A stretch of 64,000 nt of DNA from Gammaproteobacteria bacterium UBA2679 (GCA_002354735.1 DEMD01000010.1:1-64000), one strand, 5' to 3'; shown: positions 46,944 to 57,110, counted from the stretch's first letter. Numbers and translations are program-made. The notes: generated by a model not told the origin, from the sequence alone.

Positions 46944-49900
46944 ATGACGCCACCGTCAGATGCGGCCGTCGCCTTCATAGTCGGCGATAGCGAAATGGCC
47001 GCCAGGATGCGAGCTTTCGATTGGACATCTACTTCACTGGGAGATCCAGCGAACTGGCCACAGAGTCTCAAAGTGGCTGTTCGCATCATGTTGACCTCAC
47101 GCTACGCCATGTGGATGAGCTGGGGTCCGGAACATATCTTTTTCTGCAACGATGCCTATCGACCTACGCTCGGCGTCAAGCAGGCGTGGGCACTGGGTGC
47201 TCCGGCGGCGAAAGTCTGGAATGAAATCTGGCCGGCCATTGGGCCGTTGGTGGACTCGGTCATGGAAACCGGCGTGGCCAGCTGGAATGAAGACCTGCTG
47301 CTATTTCTTGAGCGCAGCGGTGTACCGGAAGAAACCTATCACACCTTCTCCTATAGCCCACTTGCCGATGATGATGGATCGACCGTAGGTATCCTCTGCG
47401 TCGTGACCGAAGAAACCCTTCGGGTCATAGCAGAGCGTCGTATGGCGACGCTACGAGATCTGGCCGCGGCCCTCAATACCCTCATCGTCGAGCGAGATGT
47501 CCTGGATGCCAGCGCGGCTCAGTTGAATGCGAACCTGAAAGATTTGCCGTTTTCGATGCTCTATTTATTCGAGGGTGACCAGCAGGCGCGGCTGGCGTGT
47601 TCAACTGGTGTCAGGCCTGATAGTGACTTCGCGCCGTCGACTGTCACACGAGGACAGTCATCGAAGTGGCCGTTCGAATCCATTTTCGAGGTCGACGGTC
47701 CGAGCAGGATAATGGACTTCAGCGCAGTCGATGTCCCCACAGGCGCCTGGGATCGCGCACCGAGAGAGGCGCTTATGATACCGCTGCATATGCAGGGGCA
47801 AGAGCAGGCAGGCGGCGTATTCATCGCAGCGCTGAACCCGTATCGGCCAGTGGATCAGGACTACGAGGCCTTCGTTGAGCTGGTGGCCAGTCAGCTTACA
47901 GCTGGCATCGCCAACGCTCGAGCCTACGAGCAGGCGCGTCAGCGAGCCGAGGCCCTGGCAGAGATCGATAGGGCCAAAACTGCGTTTTTCTCCAATGTCA
48001 GCCATGAGTTCCGCACGCCTTTGACATTAATGTTGGGGCCGCTCGAAGAGCTGCTTTTGAGCAAGGAGATGTCAACAGCAGATCTCGATAACCTGCAATT
48101 GGCACATCGGAATGCCAATCGTTTATTGAAGCTGGTGAATGCCCTTCTTGATTTCTCGCGCATCGAAGCCGGTCGGGTGCAGGCCAGCTATGTGCCAACC
48201 AATATTGCCGACATCACCTCCGATCTCGCCAGCAATTTCCGCTCCGCCACGGAGAAGGCGCAGCTTGCGCTGGTCGTCGACTGCAAGCCACTGCGAGAAC
48301 CGGTATTTCTGGACCGGGACATGTGGGAAAAAATCGTCCTGAACCTGCTCTCGAACGCACTGAAGTTCACCTTCGAAGGTCAAATCAGCGTGCTCGTGGA
48401 CGAATGGGAAGGCGGGGCACGACTCACGATCCGCGACACTGGTACTGGCGTGCCTGAGCATGAGTTACCACGGATGTTTGAGCGATTCCATCGCATAGAA
48501 GGTGCGCGAGGGCGCAGTTTCGAAGGCAGTGGTATTGGTCTTGCGCTCGTGCAGGAGCTTGTTCAGCTTCATAGTGGCCGCATCAGCGTCTCAAGTGAGG
48601 AGGGGACAGGCACGGTATTTACCATCACGCTGCCTTTCGGTTCAGCGCATCTGCCTCATGAGCAGGTTCATGCGACGCCGCTTCAGCACGAGCGCACTGG
48701 CCGAAGCGCAAGCTACATCGAAGAAGCGCTGAGCTGGCTTCGAAGTGAGGGGGTCGAGGCGAGCACCTCGCAAGCTACGAGTGAATTGGCCTTGGCTGCA
48801 GGTCTGGAGGCACCGGTCATAAGCAAGCGTTTGGGCGGCTCGATCCTTATCGCGGACGACAACGCGGACATGCGTGCCTATTTGCGCCGGCTGCTCGAGC
48901 AGGACCATGAATGTGCAGTCGCGGCTGACGGTCTCGATGCCCTTACCATGATCCATCAACGCCGGCCGGACTTGCTCATTACCGACATCATGATGCCTCG
49001 AATGGACGGTTTCGCGCTAATCCGGTCAATCAGAGACGATCCCGATCTACGTGATCTGCCAATCATTGCCTTGTCTGCCCGTGCGGGCGAGGAAGCCCGG
49101 ATAGAAGGCCTTGCTGGTGGTGCAGACGATTATCTCGTGAAGCCGTTCTCTGCTAAAGAGCTGATAGCACGAATCGAAGCCGCACTGAAGATTGCCGAGG
49201 TCCGACGACAGGTGACTGACGCGCTGCGGGTAAGTGAGGCACGTTTCCGAAACATGGCTGACAATGCACCGGTCATGATCTGGACGACCGATCAGAGCGC
49301 TTTTTGTACCTACCTTAGTCGCTCCTGGTATCAATTCACGGGGCAGACACCAGAAACAGGCTTGGGCTTTGGCTGGCTCGACGCCACTCATCCAGACGAT
49401 AAGGCTGCAGCCGAAGCGACCTTTGTTAAAGCCAATGCAGGCCATTCCGCATTTTCGCTTGAATACCGCTTGAGACGACACGACGGCACTTACCGGTGGG
49501 CTATCGATGCAGCGGCACCCTGGTTCGACGCCAAGGGCGAGTTTCTTGGCTATATTGGCTCGGTAATCGATATCACAGAACGGAAAGAACTTGAAGAGGC
49601 GCAGCGACAGCTCAATCTGGTTCTTGAGCGTCGCGTAGAAGAGGCGATCACTGCTCGAGAGCAGACGGAAGTACAGCTTCGGCAGGCCCAGAAGATGGAG
49701 GCGATCGGCAAACTGACCGGCGGTGTAGCGCATGACTTCAACAATCTGCTGCAGATAATATCAGGCAACCTGGAGCTTCTGGCAGGCGACGTTGCCGGCA
49801 ATGATCGCGCAGAACAACGAATCACCCACGCTTTGGCCGGGGCCGCCAGAGGCGCAAAACTCGCGTCCCAGCTCCTGGCCTTTGGCCGGCGTCAGCCGCT

Positions 49901-51203
49901 GGCTCCCAAGTCGATCAATATCGGCAGACACCTTCGAAACATGGATCATCTGCTACGGCGAGCACTCGGAGAAGGCATCGAAATAGAAACCGTTGTCGCT
50001 GGCGGCCTCTGGAATACCTTGATAGATGCCAGTCAACTGGAAAACGCGCTGCTCAACCTTGCCATTAATGCACGCGATGCCATGCAAGGTCAGGGCAAGC
50101 TCACCATCGAAGCCGGTAACGCACTACTCGACGACACCTATGCAGAAAGCCATCTGGAACTGAAGCCAGGACAGTACGTCATGCTTGCGGTGTCCGATAC
50201 CGGTTGCGGCATACCTGTTGATATTCTCGACCGGGTGTTCGAACCATTTTTCACTACAAAGGCCGAGGGCGAGGGTACAGGGCTCGGTCTTAGCATGGTG
50301 TATGGCTTCGTGAAACAATCCGGAGGTCTGACCAAAATCTATAGCGAAGCGGATCAGGGGACTACGGTCAGGCTCTATCTACCGCGCACCCGGCAGGAGG
50401 AAGATCTGCCGGCCAAAACCGAGTCCGCTCCAATCGTTTCCGGTACAGAGACCGTTCTCGTTGTAGAAGACGATGAGACCGTAAAGGCGACTGTGGTAGC
50501 GCTGTTGATGGATCTTGGTTACAGGGTGCTGAAAGCCAGTGATGCCGCAAGCGCATTCGTTATTATCGAAAGCGGTGTGCATGTGGATGTTCTGTTTACG
50601 GATGTGGTAATGCCAGGGCCACTCCGTAGCCCTGATCTAGCCCGTAAAGCCAAGGAGCGCTTGCCTGACCTCGCGGTCTTATTCACATCAGGGTATACAG
50701 ACAATGCGATCGTTCATGGTGGACGACTCGATGCCGACATCGAACTGCTTAGTAAGCCCTACACTCGAGAGCAGCTAGCCAGAAAATTGCGCCACGTAAT
50801 CCGCAAGCAAGGTGTGGCTGAGCCGCTGCCCTCTTCTATCCAGCGGGTCCTGTTCGTGGAAGATGATGATCTGCTCAGGGGCACCACAACGGATTTACTC
50901 AGGCTTCTGGGATTCAGGGTCTACCCCGCCAGCACAGCAGGCGAAGCCCTGGCAGTACTCGAAGAAAGCCCGGTCGACGTGGTGATGACTGACCACGGCC
51001 TACCTGATGTGACCGGTCTCCAGCTGGCAGAACAGATTCGCCAGCGGCTGCCTCAGATGCCAATACTCATCGCGAGCGGACACGATCTTGCTGTACCGGC
51101 TGAAATGCCCCGACTCGCCTTACTTCCCAAGCCATACAACGCCCAGGAACTGAAACAGGCCCTGACGGCATTGATTTCGCCTTCTGCTCTGTCGACCGAT
51201 TAG
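46944..51203 (+). CDS. Giant hybrid histidine kinase, two kinase modules and three receivers
   Basis: 1419 aa from the ATG at 46944. Domains in order: PAS-like sensor (1-150), GAF-like (about 170-320), HisKA with H354 in SHEFRTPL, HATPase (about 455-570, NLLSNALKF), receiver 1 with D681 in ITDIMMPRMDG, PAS (about 765-880, FRNMADNAPVMIWTTD), a second HisKA with H930 in AHDFNNLL, second HATPase (about 1030-1145, GEGTGLGLSMVYG), receiver 2 with D1220 in FTDVVMPG, and receiver 3 with D1350 in MTDHGLPDVTG. No transmembrane segment is evident, so it is a cytoplasmic sensor. All phospho-sites are present. No response regulator with an output domain is adjacent. Copies of a structured repeat flank it on both sides. 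Confidence 0.92.
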   Translation: MTPPSDAAVAFIVGDSEMAARMRAFDWTSTSLGDPANWPQSLKVAVRIMLTSRYAMWMSWGPEHIFFCNDAYRPTLGVKQAWALGAPAAKVWNEIWPAIGPLVDSVMETGVASWNEDLLLFLERSGVPEETYHTFSYSPLADDDGSTVGILCVVTEETLRVIAERRMATLRDLAAALNTLIVERDVLDASAAQLNANLKDLPFSMLYLFEGDQQARLACSTGVRPDSDFAPSTVTRGQSSKWPFESIFEVDGPSRIMDFSAVDVPTGAWDRAPREALMIPLHMQGQEQAGGVFIAALNPYRPVDQDYEAFVELVASQLTAGIANARAYEQARQRAEALAEIDRAKTAFFSNVSHEFRTPLTLMLGPLEELLLSKEMSTADLDNLQLAHRNANRLLKLVNALLDFSRIEAGRVQASYVPTNIADITSDLASNFRSATEKAQLALVVDCKPLREPVFLDRDMWEKIVLNLLSNALKFTFEGQISVLVDEWEGGARLTIRDTGTGVPEHELPRMFERFHRIEGARGRSFEGSGIGLALVQELVQLHSGRISVSSEEGTGTVFTITLPFGSAHLPHEQVHATPLQHERTGRSASYIEEALSWLRSEGVEASTSQATSELALAAGLEAPVISKRLGGSILIADDNADMRAYLRRLLEQDHECAVAADGLDALTMIHQRRPDLLITDIMMPRMDGFALIRSIRDDPDLRDLPIIALSARAGEEARIEGLAGGADDYLVKPFSAKELIARIEAALKIAEVRRQVTDALRVSEARFRNMADNAPVMIWTTDQSAFCTYLSRSWYQFTGQTPETGLGFGWLDATHPDDKAAAEATFVKANAGHSAFSLEYRLRRHDGTYRWAIDAAAPWFDAKGEFLGYIGSVIDITERKELEEAQRQLNLVLERRVEEAITAREQTEVQLRQAQKMEAIGKLTGGVAHDFNNLLQIISGNLELLAGDVAGNDRAEQRITHALAGAARGAKLASQLLAFGRRQPLAPKSINIGRHLRNMDHLLRRALGEGIEIETVVAGGLWNTLIDASQLENALLNLAINARDAMQGQGKLTIEAGNALLDDTYAESHLELKPGQYVMLAVSDTGCGIPVDILDRVFEPFFTTKAEGEGTGLGLSMVYGFVKQSGGLTKIYSEADQGTTVRLYLPRTRQEEDLPAKTESAPIVSGTETVLVVEDDETVKATVVALLMDLGYRVLKASDAASAFVIIESGVHVDVLFTDVVMPGPLRSPDLARKAKERLPDLAVLFTSGYTDNAIVHGGRLDADIELLSKPYTREQLARKLRHVIRKQGVAEPLPSSIQRVLFVEDDDLLRGTTTDLLRLLGFRVYPASTAGEALAVLEESPVDVVMTDHGLPDVTGLQLAEQIRQRLPQMPILIASGHDLAVPAEMPRLALLPKPYNAQELKQALTALISPSALSTD

Positions 51204-51209
51204 GCTACA

Positions 51210-51312
51210 GGCAGTGGTCTCCCCGTTTGCAGAACATCCTCGGCCATGGATGGCCGAGGGAGCCTACAAGGACGTATTCACGGCGGGTTCTGCGAACGGG
51301 GAGACCACTGCC
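51210..51312. repeat. Structured palindromic repeat, copy 2
   Basis: 26-nt arms (51210-51235 and 51287-51312) pair with only one G-U type difference. The inner hairpin (51238-51259) and the linker are nearly identical to copy 1. Relative to copy 1 the left arm differs at positions 4, 9, 10 and 12, and the right arm carries the matching changes. It starts seven bases after the kinase stop and lies between convergent genes, so it could also serve as a terminator. Confidence 0.9.
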
Positions 51313-51327
51313 TTCGCCAATGCTAAG

Positions 51328-51918
51328 TTAAGGCACAATCTCGATTGGTGTATTCAACGGCACCAGCTCCCAGATTTCTTCCATCGCAGCATTGCTGACC
51401 GCGATGCAGCCATCTGTCCAGTCTTCGAGCATGTAGCGGTTCAGCTTCTTGCGTTCGAAGCTGTTCGGACGGCCGTGAATCATGATCATGCCGCCCGGGT
51501 CGCGACCCAGTGCCTTGGCGAACTCCCGGTCGGCCTCATTGGGATAGGAGATGTGGATCGACTTGGTGAACTGGCTGTTCGGGTTGCGCCAGTCGAGAAG
51601 GTAAACCCCTTCTGGGGTACGCTCGTCGCCTTCAAACTGCTTGTGGCCACTGGGCTCGTCACCGAGACTCACCGGATACGCACGCAAGGGACTGTCGTTC
51701 TTCATCAGCAGCAGCAGGCGCTGGCTCTTTCTGACCACGACACGGTCGACTGGAACATCTGCAACAGCGGCATCGCTCGCTGGATCCTGCAGTACCTCGA
51801 CCTCATCAGCGTCGTCCAGAGACACTGTGTCGGCTGAGGCTGCAGTGGGGGCAAGGCTCCACACAAAAGGCGCCGCCGCCATCAGCAGCGCGGCGAGCAG
51901 GCAGTTCAATTGACGCAA
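51328..51918 (-). CDS. Exported L,D-transpeptidase (YafK/YkuD type)
   Basis: About 196 aa if translation starts at TTG 51918, which yields a good signal peptide (RQLNCLLAALLMAAAPFVW, cleavage near ASA). The frame is open far upstream but there runs antisense-like through fabB. The YkuD domain contains VVRKSQRLLLLMKNDSPLR, EGVYLLDWRNPNS, MIMIHGRPN and DWTDGCIAVSN, with the catalytic cysteine; the usual HGC histidine is Asp, as in YafK-like members. It should act on peptidoglycan or lipoprotein cross-links in the periplasm. It follows fabB on the same strand. Confidence 0.82.
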   Translation of the reverse strand: MRQLNCLLAALLMAAAPFVWSLAPTAASADTVSLDDADEVEVLQDPASDAAVADVPVDRVVVRKSQRLLLLMKNDSPLRAYPVSLGDEPSGHKQFEGDERTPEGVYLLDWRNPNSQFTKSIHISYPNEADREFAKALGRDPGGMIMIHGRPNSFERKKLNRYMLEDWTDGCIAVSNAAMEEIWELVPLNTPIEIVP

Positions 51919-51961
51919 TGAGCTGACAGCTGAACTGCGCTTTCGTGGTGATGCTCCCAGA

Positions 51962-53197
51962 TCAGGACTGGGGGTACTTGGCGAAGACCAGACTGGCGTT
52001 GGTACCACCGAAGCCGAAGCTGTTGGACATGACGAGGTCAAGCGAATCGTCGTTCTCCGGCTTCTGTACGATGGGGAAATCTGCGGCTTTTTCATCAATG
52101 CTCTGGATGTGGGCAGACGGCGCAATGAACCCCTCCTTCTGCATGATCAGACTGAAGATCGCTTCGTGTGCACCTGCACAGCCAAGCGAATGTCCAGTCA
52201 GCGATTTGGTTGAACTGATCTTCGGCAGGTCATGACCGAAAACCTCTCTAATAGAGTTTAGCTCAACTATGTCACCTGCGGGGGTACTGGTGCCATGTGT
52301 ATTGATGTAAGCGATCCGCTTGCCTTTGCCGGTAGCGAACGCCTGCTCGCTGGCCTGCCTCATGGCCCGGATAGCACCTTCACCAGAAGGTGCAACCATG
52401 TCCGCGCCGTCCGAAGTTGCAGCATAACCGACCAGCTCACCATAAATGGGCGCGCCGCGGCGAAGTGCATGCTCGAGCTCCTCAACGACGACGGTTGCAC
52501 CGCCACCTGCGATGACGAAGCCATCACGGGTGCTGCAATAGGGCCTGGAGGCGGTCGACGCGACATCATTGTACTTTGTAGACATGGCACCCATGGCGTC
52601 GAACAGCATGGCGAGTGTCCAGTCTTCTTCTTCACCACCGCCAGCGAAGATGACATCCTGCTTGCCGAGCTGAATCTGCTCCCAGGCGTGACCGATACAG
52701 TGGGAGCTGGTAGCACAGGCAGACGTGATCGAGTAATTGACGCCGCGAATCTTGAACGCGGTGGACAGACAGGCATTTACCGAACTGTTCATGGTTCGGG
52801 TAACGCGATAGGGACCAATTTTCTTGACGCCACGTGAACGGGCAATGTCGCCCGATTCAACCACGTTACTGGTCGAAGCGCCGCCACTACCCATGATGAG
52901 ACCCGTTCGCTCGCTGCTCAGGAGGGCTTCGTCGATACCTGAATCGGCAACAGCCTGCTGCATCGATAGATAGGCATAGGCTGCACCGTCACCCATAAAA
53001 CGCAAAAGCTTCCGGTCTATGTGCGCTTCGAGATCGATATCGACTGACCCACTAACCTGGCTCTTGAGCCCGGCATCGCGGTATTTCTCATTGAAGCGGA
53101 TGCCAGAGCGGCCTGTTCGTAAAGCTTCGGTGACTGTCTTGATGTCATTGCCCAGACAGGAAATGATGCCCATCCCGGTAATCACTGCACGTTTCAT
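51962..53197 (-). CDS. fabB: Beta-ketoacyl-ACP synthase I
   Basis: 411 aa from the ATG at 53197 (AAGG upstream), giving [18 protein letters not shown]. The catalytic triad is Cys in [14 protein letters not shown], His in [11 protein letters not shown] and His in [12 protein letters not shown]. FabB elongates fatty acids and is needed for the unsaturated branch. It lies 74 bases after fabA, the operon conserved in Pseudomonas. Confidence 0.97.
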   Translation of the reverse strand: MKRAVITGMGIISCLGNDIKTVTEALRTGRSGIRFNEKYRDAGLKSQVSGSVDIDLEAHIDRKLLRFMGDGAAYAYLSMQQAVADSGIDEALLSSERTGLIMGSGGASTSNVVESGDIARSRGVKKIGPYRVTRTMNSSVNACLSTAFKIRGVNYSITSACATSSHCIGHAWEQIQLGKQDVIFAGGGEEEDWTLAMLFDAMGAMSTKYNDVASTASRPYCSTRDGFVIAGGGATVVVEELEHALRRGAPIYGELVGYAATSDGADMVAPSGEGAIRAMRQASEQAFATGKGKRIAYINTHGTSTPAGDIVELNSIREVFGHDLPKISSTKSLTGHSLGCAGAHEAIFSLIMQKEGFIAPSAHIQSIDEKAADFPIVQKPENDDSLDLVMSNSFGFGGTNASLVFAKYPQS

Positions 53198-53270
53198 CGT
53201 GGAACCTTCAGTTGATTCATTCATGGCATTTACGAAGCACGGCCGCTGGTCGGGCTTGGTCAGGTGCTGT

Positions 53271-53804
53271 TTACTGTTCGAAAAGACCGACTTTCAGATC
53301 TTTTGCGACATATATTGTTTCACCATCAACCTTCATCAGACCATCCGCGACGCCCATGGTGAGCTTTCGTGAAATCAGCCGCTTCATATGTATTTCATAG
53401 GTCACAAGCTTCGCATCAGGCATGACCTGGCCAGTGAATTTCACTTCACCTACGCCGATTGCTCGGCCGCGTCCCTTGTATCCTGACCAGGCGAGATGGA
53501 AGCCGACGAGCTGCCACATAGCGTCCAGGCCTAGACAACCCGGCATGACCGGATCGTCGACAAAGTGTACCTTGAAGAACCATAGATCGGGGCGAATATC
53601 GAGCTCAGCAACAAGGGAACCCTTGCCGAACTCACCACCGTCGGAGTCGATATGGGTGACCCTGTCGAGCATCAGCATTTCCCGTACGGGAAGCCTCGCT
53701 GTGTCCTTTCCGAACAGGTCTCCCTGACCGCAGACGATCAGCTCTTCCTTGTCGTAGGCGTGTTTGCGTTCCGGTTTGACGTCAATATCTGACATAGCAG
53801 TCAA
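53271..53804 (-). CDS. fabA: 3-hydroxydecanoyl-ACP dehydratase/isomerase FabA
   Basis: 174-177 aa. FabA introduces the cis double bond at the C10 stage. [24 protein letters not shown] carries the catalytic histidine and aspartate (residues about 73 and 87). Start: GAGG is eight bases ahead of TTG 53804, whereas the ATG three codons on (53795) is too far from it; either is possible. First gene of the fabA-fabB operon. An inverted repeat lies upstream. Confidence 0.96.
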   Translation of the reverse strand: MTAMSDIDVKPERKHAYDKEELIVCGQGDLFGKDTARLPVREMLMLDRVTHIDSDGGEFGKGSLVAELDIRPDLWFFKVHFVDDPVMPGCLGLDAMWQLVGFHLAWSGYKGRGRAIGVGEVKFTGQVMPDAKLVTYEIHMKRLISRKLTMGVADGLMKVDGETIYVAKDLKVGLFEQ

Positions 53805-53909
53805 AAACAGATCCTCTGATAATTGCTGCCCTCGCAGTGGAAGCTTTAGGTCGACAGCTCAACGGCCACTAGTTCCCGCGTTAAAAAAGGTTGACAGGCA
53901 ACGTTGGTG

Positions 53910-53931
53910 TGTTAGCACGATATCGCTAACA
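53910..53931. promoter_or_regulatory. Inverted repeat upstream of fabA, candidate operator
   Basis: TGTTAGC and GCTAACA form perfect 7-base arms around eight bases (ACGATATC), in an AT-rich stretch 106 bases ahead of fabA with a TAATAT box (minus strand) next to it. In Pseudomonas and enterics fabA/fabB are controlled by TetR-type regulators (DesT, FabR) that bind palindromes of this size, although the sequence here differs from the ones I remember. Confidence 0.5.
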
Positions 53932-53990
53932 TATTACATTTTAATTTCAGCTGCTACTTGAATGATCGGAAACCTGAAGGAAGCTGTCAT

Positions 53991-54017
53991 GAACGGCTCC
54001 ATCATCCGGAGCCGTTC
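53991..54017 (-). terminator. Hairpin after speE
   Basis: 10-bp perfect stem (53991-54000 and 54008-54017) ten bases past the speE stop. No T-tract follows, so any termination would be factor-assisted. Confidence 0.5.
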
Positions 54018-54027
54018 GATCACCAGC

Positions 54028-54885
54028 TTATTTCAATGCAGCTTTCATGAACTCAGGCACCGCGAGGGCTGCCTTGTGAATGTCTTCATTGTAGTAGCGA
54101 GTGCGAAAACTGCGCTCTGCGGCATCGGCTTCGCGGAAGAAAGTCACGTTGTCCTGCTTGCCTGCCATGGTGCAACTCCACCAGCCAGTCGGATACACCG
54201 GCTGCGGAAACGGTAAGGTCCGGCTGGTCTTGAAGCCTGCTTTGCGCATGTCGGCATGAACTTTTTTGATGATGGTATCTGCATGCAGCAGCGGCGATTC
54301 TGTCTGCTGTACAAGCAAGCCGCCTTCCCGCAGCGCCAGGTGACAATTGCGGTAGAAATCAACTGCAAATAAACCTTCGGCCGGACCGACTGGATCGGTG
54401 GAGTCAACGATGATCAGGTCCAGTGAATTTGGGCTTGCGTCGTTGATCCATTTGATGCCGTCTTCGAACAGCAGCTCGGCGCGTGGGTCGTCATTCGAGC
54501 TGCAGAGGTCTGGAAAGTGCTCTTCCGCCACACGGGTCACCCGCTCGTCGAGTTCGATCTGCGTGACCTTGCGGATATCCGGGTGCTTGAGTACTTCTTT
54601 CAGAGTGCCGCAGTCGCCACCACCAATGATAGCCACGTCGCGAGGCGCCTTGTGAGTAAATAGCGCGGGATGCGTCATCATCTCGTGATAGAGGAAGTTG
54701 TCGCGGTCTGTCAGCATGACACAGCCATCGAGCACCATCAGCTTGCCGAAGGTCTTGGTCTGGTAGATTTCGATATGCTGGTACTGACTTTTTTCCTCGT
54801 GAACCTTGGCATCGATAGCCAAAGAGAAACCGGTTCCCTGGTCCTGAAAGATTTCGGTAAACCAGCCGGGCATGTGCTCAGCCAT
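54028..54885 (-). CDS. speE: Spermidine synthase
   Basis: 285 aa from the ATG at 54885, with GGAGG eight bases upstream; it matches E. coli SpeE in length. It transfers aminopropyl from decarboxylated SAM to putrescine. Motifs: WFTEIFQDQGTGFSLAID, YHEMMTHPALF, VAIIGGGDCGTLKEVL (usual GGGDGG with GGGDCG), and DLIIVDSTDPVGPAEGL. Divergent from speA; no speD is near, so the dcSAM source is elsewhere. Confidence 0.96.
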   Translation of the reverse strand: MAEHMPGWFTEIFQDQGTGFSLAIDAKVHEEKSQYQHIEIYQTKTFGKLMVLDGCVMLTDRDNFLYHEMMTHPALFTHKAPRDVAIIGGGDCGTLKEVLKHPDIRKVTQIELDERVTRVAEEHFPDLCSSNDDPRAELLFEDGIKWINDASPNSLDLIIVDSTDPVGPAEGLFAVDFYRNCHLALREGGLLVQQTESPLLHADTIIKKVHADMRKAGFKTSRTLPFPQPVYPTGWWSCTMAGKQDNVTFFREADAAERSFRTRYYNEDIHKAALAVPEFMKAALK

Positions 54886-55095
54886 GATAGTCGCCTCCGC
54901 GAATATTCGGATATGAAAGGTGGGGTGGGTACTTAGGCAGACACTATAAGTCACTGGCGCCTACAGTCATAGCGTACGTTACGTCGTTGAGGGGCCATGT
55001 GATCAACCTGTCCAGATGCCGGACGGTGTGGCGTGGCGGGGCCGCATGTTGTAGTGTTCCGGCTTGATTCTCGTGCTCAACAGGTAAGACGAACG

Positions 55096-57090
55096 ATGAC
55101 GATGGACGGCGGGCAGTGGACACCCGATGCGGCGATGGCCGCTTACAATGTCGCACAGTGGAGTGAAGGCTACGTCACGATCGACAGCAAGGGCATGGTG
55201 CGAGTGCGTCCCCATGCTCATCGCGCTGGGGGATCGACCGCAGTCGATCCGGATGATGGACTGGTCCTGAGTGAGCTGACGCAGGCCTGTATCGACGCCG
55301 GACTGTCTCTGCCTATCCTGCTGCGCTTCTCGGATATTCTGCACGACCGGGTAAATGCCCTGTGCGGCGCTTTCAACGATGCCCGTGAGCGGTTGAACTA
55401 TCAGGGCGGCTACACGGCGGTCTATCCTATCAAGGTGAATCAGCAGCGCCATGTGGTCGAGCAGATCATCCGCGCGGAACCGGCTCGATCACGCCATCAG
55501 ATTGGGCTCGAAGCGGGCAGCAAACCGGAATTGATGACGGTCCTCTCGCTCAGCCGTGCAGGTGACACCATCGTCTGCAATGGCTACAAGGACCGCGCCT
55601 TTATCAGGCTGGCCCTGCTTGGGCAGACCCTCGGCATGCGCGTGTTCATCGTGATCGAGATGCTCGATGAGCTCAAACTTGTGCTGGAAGAGAGCGAGAA
55701 GCTCGGTATCCGGCCTTTGCTGGGCGTGCGGGCGCGGCTTTCGAGTATCGGTAAGGGCAATTGGCAGAACACTGGCGGCGAGAAGTCCAAGTTCGGGCTT
55801 TCGGCTAGTCAGATTCTCAGCGTTGTCGAGCAGTTGCGTGCGGCCGGCTCGCTGGACGCCCTGACCCTGCTGCACTTCCACCTCGGCTCTCAGATCGCGA
55901 ACATCCGAGACATCCAGACGGGCATGCGCGAGTGCGCCCGTTTCTATGTCGAGCTCATGCAGCTCGGCGCCGCGATTGCCACCGTCGACGTTGGTGGCGG
56001 CCTCGGTATCGACTATGAGGGCACGCGCTCGCGAAGCGCCTACTCAATCAACTACAGCATGGAAGAGTATGCCTTTCAGGTGCTGCGAACCCTGCAGGAA
56101 GAAGCACGACGGAATGACCTGCCTGAGCCGGATGTCATCACTGAATCCGGACGCTCGCTTACTGCCCATCACGCCATACTGGTGACCAACATCATCGATG
56201 AAGAGCGCAGCGAGGTCGATGAGCAGCAGGCGAAGGCCATGCAGGCCTCAGGCGGCGATGCTGCCCCGGATATGCCAGCGCCTCTATCGGAACTGCAGCA
56301 GGATTATCTGGCGGTGATGGATCGCAATCGCAGCCGAACAGCTGCCGAACTGTATCATGACGCTTCCCACGCCCTGCAGGAGGCACAGGCGCAGTTCATC
56401 CATGGCACCATGTCACTGGCTCAACGCGCTGCGGCAGAACAGCTGTACAAGCAGGTCTGCCTGCGCCTGCAACAGACGCTTGACCGTTCCAAGCGCACGC
56501 ATCGCGATATCATCGATGAGATCAACGACAAGCTGGCCGACAAGCTGTTCGTGAATTTCTCGCTGTTCCAGTCGTTACCGGATGTGTGGGGTATCGACCA
56601 GATCTTCCCGATACTACCTTTGGCCGGCCTCGACAGACCGCCGCTGCGGCGGGCAGTGGTGCAGGATATCACCTGTGATTCAGATGGCAGGATCGACAGC
56701 TACGTCGACAGTGGCGGCATCGAAACGACGCTACCGGTGCCCGACTTTCAGCGGGAAGATCTCAAGGCTGCCAATGGGGCCCACGGACCCTTGCTGGGCT
56801 TTTTCCTCACCGGCGCCTATCAGGAGATACTGGGAGATCTGCACAACCTGTTCGGTGATACCGACTCGGTCGATGTGCGCATCAGCGATGATGGTCGATT
56901 CAGGCTCGATCACCTGCAGCATGGCGATACCGTGAAGCGGGTGCTGTCCTACGTCAACTACGATTGGAACGAGTTGCTTTCAGCCTGTACTGAAAAGGTG
57001 CAGCAGGCTGAGCTGACAGATGAGTTGCGAAGCATTCTGCTGGCTGAGCTTGAAGGCGGCCTGCAGGCCTATACCTACTTTTCCAAGTAG
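55096..57090 (+). CDS. speA: Biosynthetic arginine decarboxylase
   Basis: 664 aa from the ATG at 55096 (AGG upstream; the frame is open 21 codons further). PLP enzyme of fold III converting arginine to agmatine, the first step to putrescine. YPIKVNQQRHVVEQI contains the PLP lysine; LEAGSKPELM, LLHFHLGSQIANI and VDVGGGLGIDYEGT are further motifs, and the C-terminus FSLFQSLPDVWGIDQIFPI is characteristic. Head-to-head with speE, so polyamine synthesis genes share a regulatory region of 210 bases. Confidence 0.97.
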   Translation: MTMDGGQWTPDAAMAAYNVAQWSEGYVTIDSKGMVRVRPHAHRAGGSTAVDPDDGLVLSELTQACIDAGLSLPILLRFSDILHDRVNALCGAFNDARERLNYQGGYTAVYPIKVNQQRHVVEQIIRAEPARSRHQIGLEAGSKPELMTVLSLSRAGDTIVCNGYKDRAFIRLALLGQTLGMRVFIVIEMLDELKLVLEESEKLGIRPLLGVRARLSSIGKGNWQNTGGEKSKFGLSASQILSVVEQLRAAGSLDALTLLHFHLGSQIANIRDIQTGMRECARFYVELMQLGAAIATVDVGGGLGIDYEGTRSRSAYSINYSMEEYAFQVLRTLQEEARRNDLPEPDVITESGRSLTAHHAILVTNIIDEERSEVDEQQAKAMQASGGDAAPDMPAPLSELQQDYLAVMDRNRSRTAAELYHDASHALQEAQAQFIHGTMSLAQRAAAEQLYKQVCLRLQQTLDRSKRTHRDIIDEINDKLADKLFVNFSLFQSLPDVWGIDQIFPILPLAGLDRPPLRRAVVQDITCDSDGRIDSYVDSGGIETTLPVPDFQREDLKAANGAHGPLLGFFLTGAYQEILGDLHNLFGDTDSVDVRISDDGRFRLDHLQHGDTVKRVLSYVNYDWNELLSACTEKVQQAELTDELRSILLAELEGGLQAYTYFSK

Positions 57091-57110
57091 GTCCAGAGGC
57101 TCAGGCCGAT

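Noticed and set aside
51919..52125. N-terminal extension of the L,D-transpeptidase
   Set aside because: It overlaps the fabB coding region in another frame and has no signal-peptide character; TTG 51918 gives a proper signal peptide.
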